NCBI GenBank assembly: GCA_947595925.1
Contig: CANQEV010000016.1
Location: 1-55,040 of the forward strand
Reading direction: 5' to 3'
Length of the DNA stretch: 55,040 bases
Source of the DNA: an uncultured Acetatifactor sp.
GTDB taxonomy: Bacteria > Bacillota > Clostridia > Lachnospirales > Lachnospiraceae
Both the position numbers and the translations under genes were made by a program. The notes under the pieces are model-generated. The model was not told where the DNA came from, did not search any database, and worked only from the letters and a program-made list of their open reading frames with translations. Below are positions 53,442 to 55,040 of this stretch, piece after piece (the first letter of the stretch is position 1; every line of letters begins with the position of its first letter).

Positions 53442-54866
53442 TTACTCTACAACGATCCCGCCTAATATCTTGATTCCCTGCCGCTTCAACAATTCCAGTT
53501 CTTGGGTAATCTCCGTGTACAATGTAGAGCCGGCCCGCTCCACCAGCACCACGCCTTTCACATTCTCCAATCCGCTCATTGCCTGCGCATCATAGAGCAC
53601 GTTGCTCAAAATACTCACTTGTATATTGTTCTGACTTAAAAAACTTTTCAATTGATCACAGACAGATAAAGACCGATCCTTCAAGCCGCATCCGATCAAG
53701 GACACAGAATCTAACATCTCCTTCTCCACCTTCAGCTTTACAGCCACTGAAGCAAGTTTAATGGCCTCTTCCTCGGAAAAACTACGCTTGTTCCGATCTC
53801 TTAAAGACAATATCCATCGGTCTATGAATCCCAAAAACCTTTTTCCCCTTCCGTCATTGGGTATCAAACCTAATTGCGGTATGGAATAGAACTGCTGTAG
53901 ATCTTCCGTGATCCGGATTTTTGTATTAAAGACATAGCCCACAAAGATAAAAAATGCATAACAAAATACTGCCAGGATCATTCCCAAAACCACATATTTT
54001 ATGCTTACCCCGGTCTCCTCGGTACTGCGATCCGCAATCCCCCACTCTGCCGCTTCTGAATCGGACATCCCAGCGGCCTTTTCATTTACCAGGACATCAT
54101 AATACCACTGTTGCTCCTCCGTAAACGCCTGCTTTCTTTTGGTAATGGTATCCTGCATAGAAAAGAGATTGCTCACAAACGCTTTCTGTTTATCGGCAAT
54201 ACTGGTATAATTTGCATCTGCAGGTTCCTGTGCTACCACAGTCAGTTTAAATTCTCCCAGTATTTTCCGCAGATCATTTTCTTCCTTTTCCAAAAACTCC
54301 GTGGCTGCCTGCATCATATTCCGGCACATCTGCTCATCTGCATGAATGACTGACAAAGTAAAGCTGTCATATCCGCTTACATTGATTGCGTGTTCCGACT
54401 TATGGGACAAAGTAATCAATTCCGATACGACAGAGATCGGCAGTTCCGCCTGATTCGCAATATACTGAATCATCCTTCCTCCCTGAATCATATCTTCGTA
54501 AGCGGCTTCTACCGCTATGGCCCTTTCCTGATCTTCGGCAGTGACCCAAACGGTCGCTACCGCTTTTTTGACAACACAAGTATCCATCTGCAGCAATACA
54601 GATTGCTCCCCGTCTGTCAACTGCTGACGATAGAGCTCTTCATATTCCAAGACATATTTTACATTCCACTGTTGTTCCTCATCAAGCAGCTGCATCCATT
54701 TCGGATCGGCAGAATTTTGATGTGACTGTACGACAGCTCTCCATGACTTTATATAACTATACCCTCCAAGCAGAACAGCACCACAGAGCATCCAGACCAA
54801 GATCATTCTCCATCTTAAAAGTATCTCCACAATAAAATTAATTAAATCAATTTCTTTTTCCTTCAT
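53442..54866 (-). CDS. Wzz-type polysaccharide chain-length/co-polymerase protein
   Basis: A 474-residue membrane protein of the Wzz/CapA type. An N-terminal helix (about residues 18-38) and a second helix (about 290-318) frame an extracellular domain with coiled-coil character (ATEFLEKEENDLRKILGEF). After helix 2 there is a cytosolic domain of about 150 residues that resembles a BY-kinase fold (VSLIGCGLKDRSLSVCDQLKSFL) but lacks a Walker A, so it is not an active kinase. It probably begins an exopolysaccharide or capsule cluster lying beyond the window. ATG at 54866 has GAAAGGA. Confidence 0.85.
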   Translation of the reverse strand: MKEKEIDLINFIVEILLRWRMILVWMLCGAVLLGGYSYIKSWRAVVQSHQNSADPKWMQLLDEEQQWNVKYVLEYEELYRQQLTDGEQSVLLQMDTCVVKKAVATVWVTAEDQERAIAVEAAYEDMIQGGRMIQYIANQAELPISVVSELITLSHKSEHAINVSGYDSFTLSVIHADEQMCRNMMQAATEFLEKEENDLRKILGEFKLTVVAQEPADANYTSIADKQKAFVSNLFSMQDTITKRKQAFTEEQQWYYDVLVNEKAAGMSDSEAAEWGIADRSTEETGVSIKYVVLGMILAVFCYAFFIFVGYVFNTKIRITEDLQQFYSIPQLGLIPNDGRGKRFLGFIDRWILSLRDRNKRSFSEEEAIKLASVAVKLKVEKEMLDSVSLIGCGLKDRSLSVCDQLKSFLSQNNIQVSILSNVLYDAQAMSGLENVKGVVLVERAGSTLYTEITQELELLKRQGIKILGGIVVE

Positions 54867-54919
54867 CTGTATGTCCTTTCATTAAAACTACCAACCATGA
54901 ACAATCACACTGGTGCTTA

Positions 54920-54948
54920 ATTATAGCATACTATTCAAAAAAAATCAA
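54920..54948 (-). promoter_or_regulatory. Promoter of the Wzz-type gene
   Basis: On the minus strand TTGATT (54943-54948), 17-bp spacer, perfect TATAAT (54920-54925), 54 bp upstream of the start codon. It lies between the gene and the terminal repeat. Confidence 0.75.
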
Positions 54949-54964
54949 AATCTTTTTACTTGGG

Positions 54965-55040
54965 GTTTGTGTCAAGTACTCGTTGGCACTTTTCCTGTTT
55001 TTCCTTATGAGGCCTCTTTCTGATCTTATATTACCTTTCT
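54965..55040. repeat. Right copy of the 76-bp terminal inverted repeat
   Basis: Exact reverse complement of bases 1-76, again with a TTGACA hexamer pointing into the window (reading the minus strand). See the left copy for interpretation. Confidence 0.9.

Overview
The window looks like a chromosomal stretch (or a nearly complete contig) from an anaerobic, gut-type, spore-forming member of the Clostridia, most likely Lachnospiraceae-like. The grounds are strong AGGAGG-type ribosome sites, sigma-A promoters of the TTGACA/TATAAT kind, a SpoVAF/GerA-type spore protein with a sigma-G-like promoter, a choloylglycine (bile salt) hydrolase family enzyme, a [FeFe]-hydrogenase-like sensor fused to a chemotaxis signalling domain, and many extracellular solute-binding lipoproteins. 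Species cannot be fixed from the sequence alone. Most of the window is close to or above 50% G+C; about 27.4-34.8 kb and both ends are visibly more A+T-rich.

Layout. The first and last 76 bases are perfect inverted copies of each other. Left part (0.3-8.4 kb): an XRE regulator, glucose-6-phosphate isomerase (pgi), a membrane protein, a TSCPD protein, murG, a DUF436 protein, a possible structured RNA, a family 2 glycosyltransferase and a SLC13/ArsB-like permease. 8.4-18.5 kb: a palindromic repeat block, the SpoVAF-like gene, two CPBP-family membrane proteases, a GntR-ABC transporter operon, a PdaA-like polysaccharide deacetylase lipoprotein and an orphan PTS EIIC. 18.5-27.4 kb: cardiolipin synthase, a three-gene operon of small zinc-ribbon/membrane proteins, a Ro60-like DUF2828 protein behind a structured leader, a DHH phosphoesterase and an unknown protein.

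27.4-34.8 kb is a more A+T-rich block: a small protein behind a leader-peptide/terminator attenuator, a hybrid histidine kinase linked to a solute-binding protein, an AAA_14/DUF4143 ATPase, a DUF6756 protein, a MORN-repeat protein with a shifted-frame tail, an orphan RelB antitoxin and tRNA-Gly(UCC). 34.8-55 kb: an FAD oxidoreductase, an NMT1-type binding lipoprotein, the hydrogenase-like/MCP sensor, a large binding lipoprotein behind a striking hexamer array, the bile-salt-hydrolase family enzyme, a second hybrid kinase, a COG3044 ATPase, an acyltransferase, a Nudix hydrolase, TraX, a zone of gene remnants and a Wzz-like chain-length protein.

Themes. Several genes are for sensing and envelope work: two hybrid kinases, the cytosolic redox/H2-type sensor, orphan binding proteins, cell-wall and lipid enzymes. 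The most unusual non-coding signals are (i) direct repeats of about 21 bp placed 5 bp upstream of the -35 box of two unrelated genes, one made of six TTTAA[G/C] hexamers in helical phase, (ii) a leader ORF buried in a terminator hairpin, (iii) the structured leader of the Ro60-like gene, and (iv) a putative 200-nt structured RNA near 5.8-6.0 kb. No rRNA, CRISPR array, intact transposase or integrase was seen.
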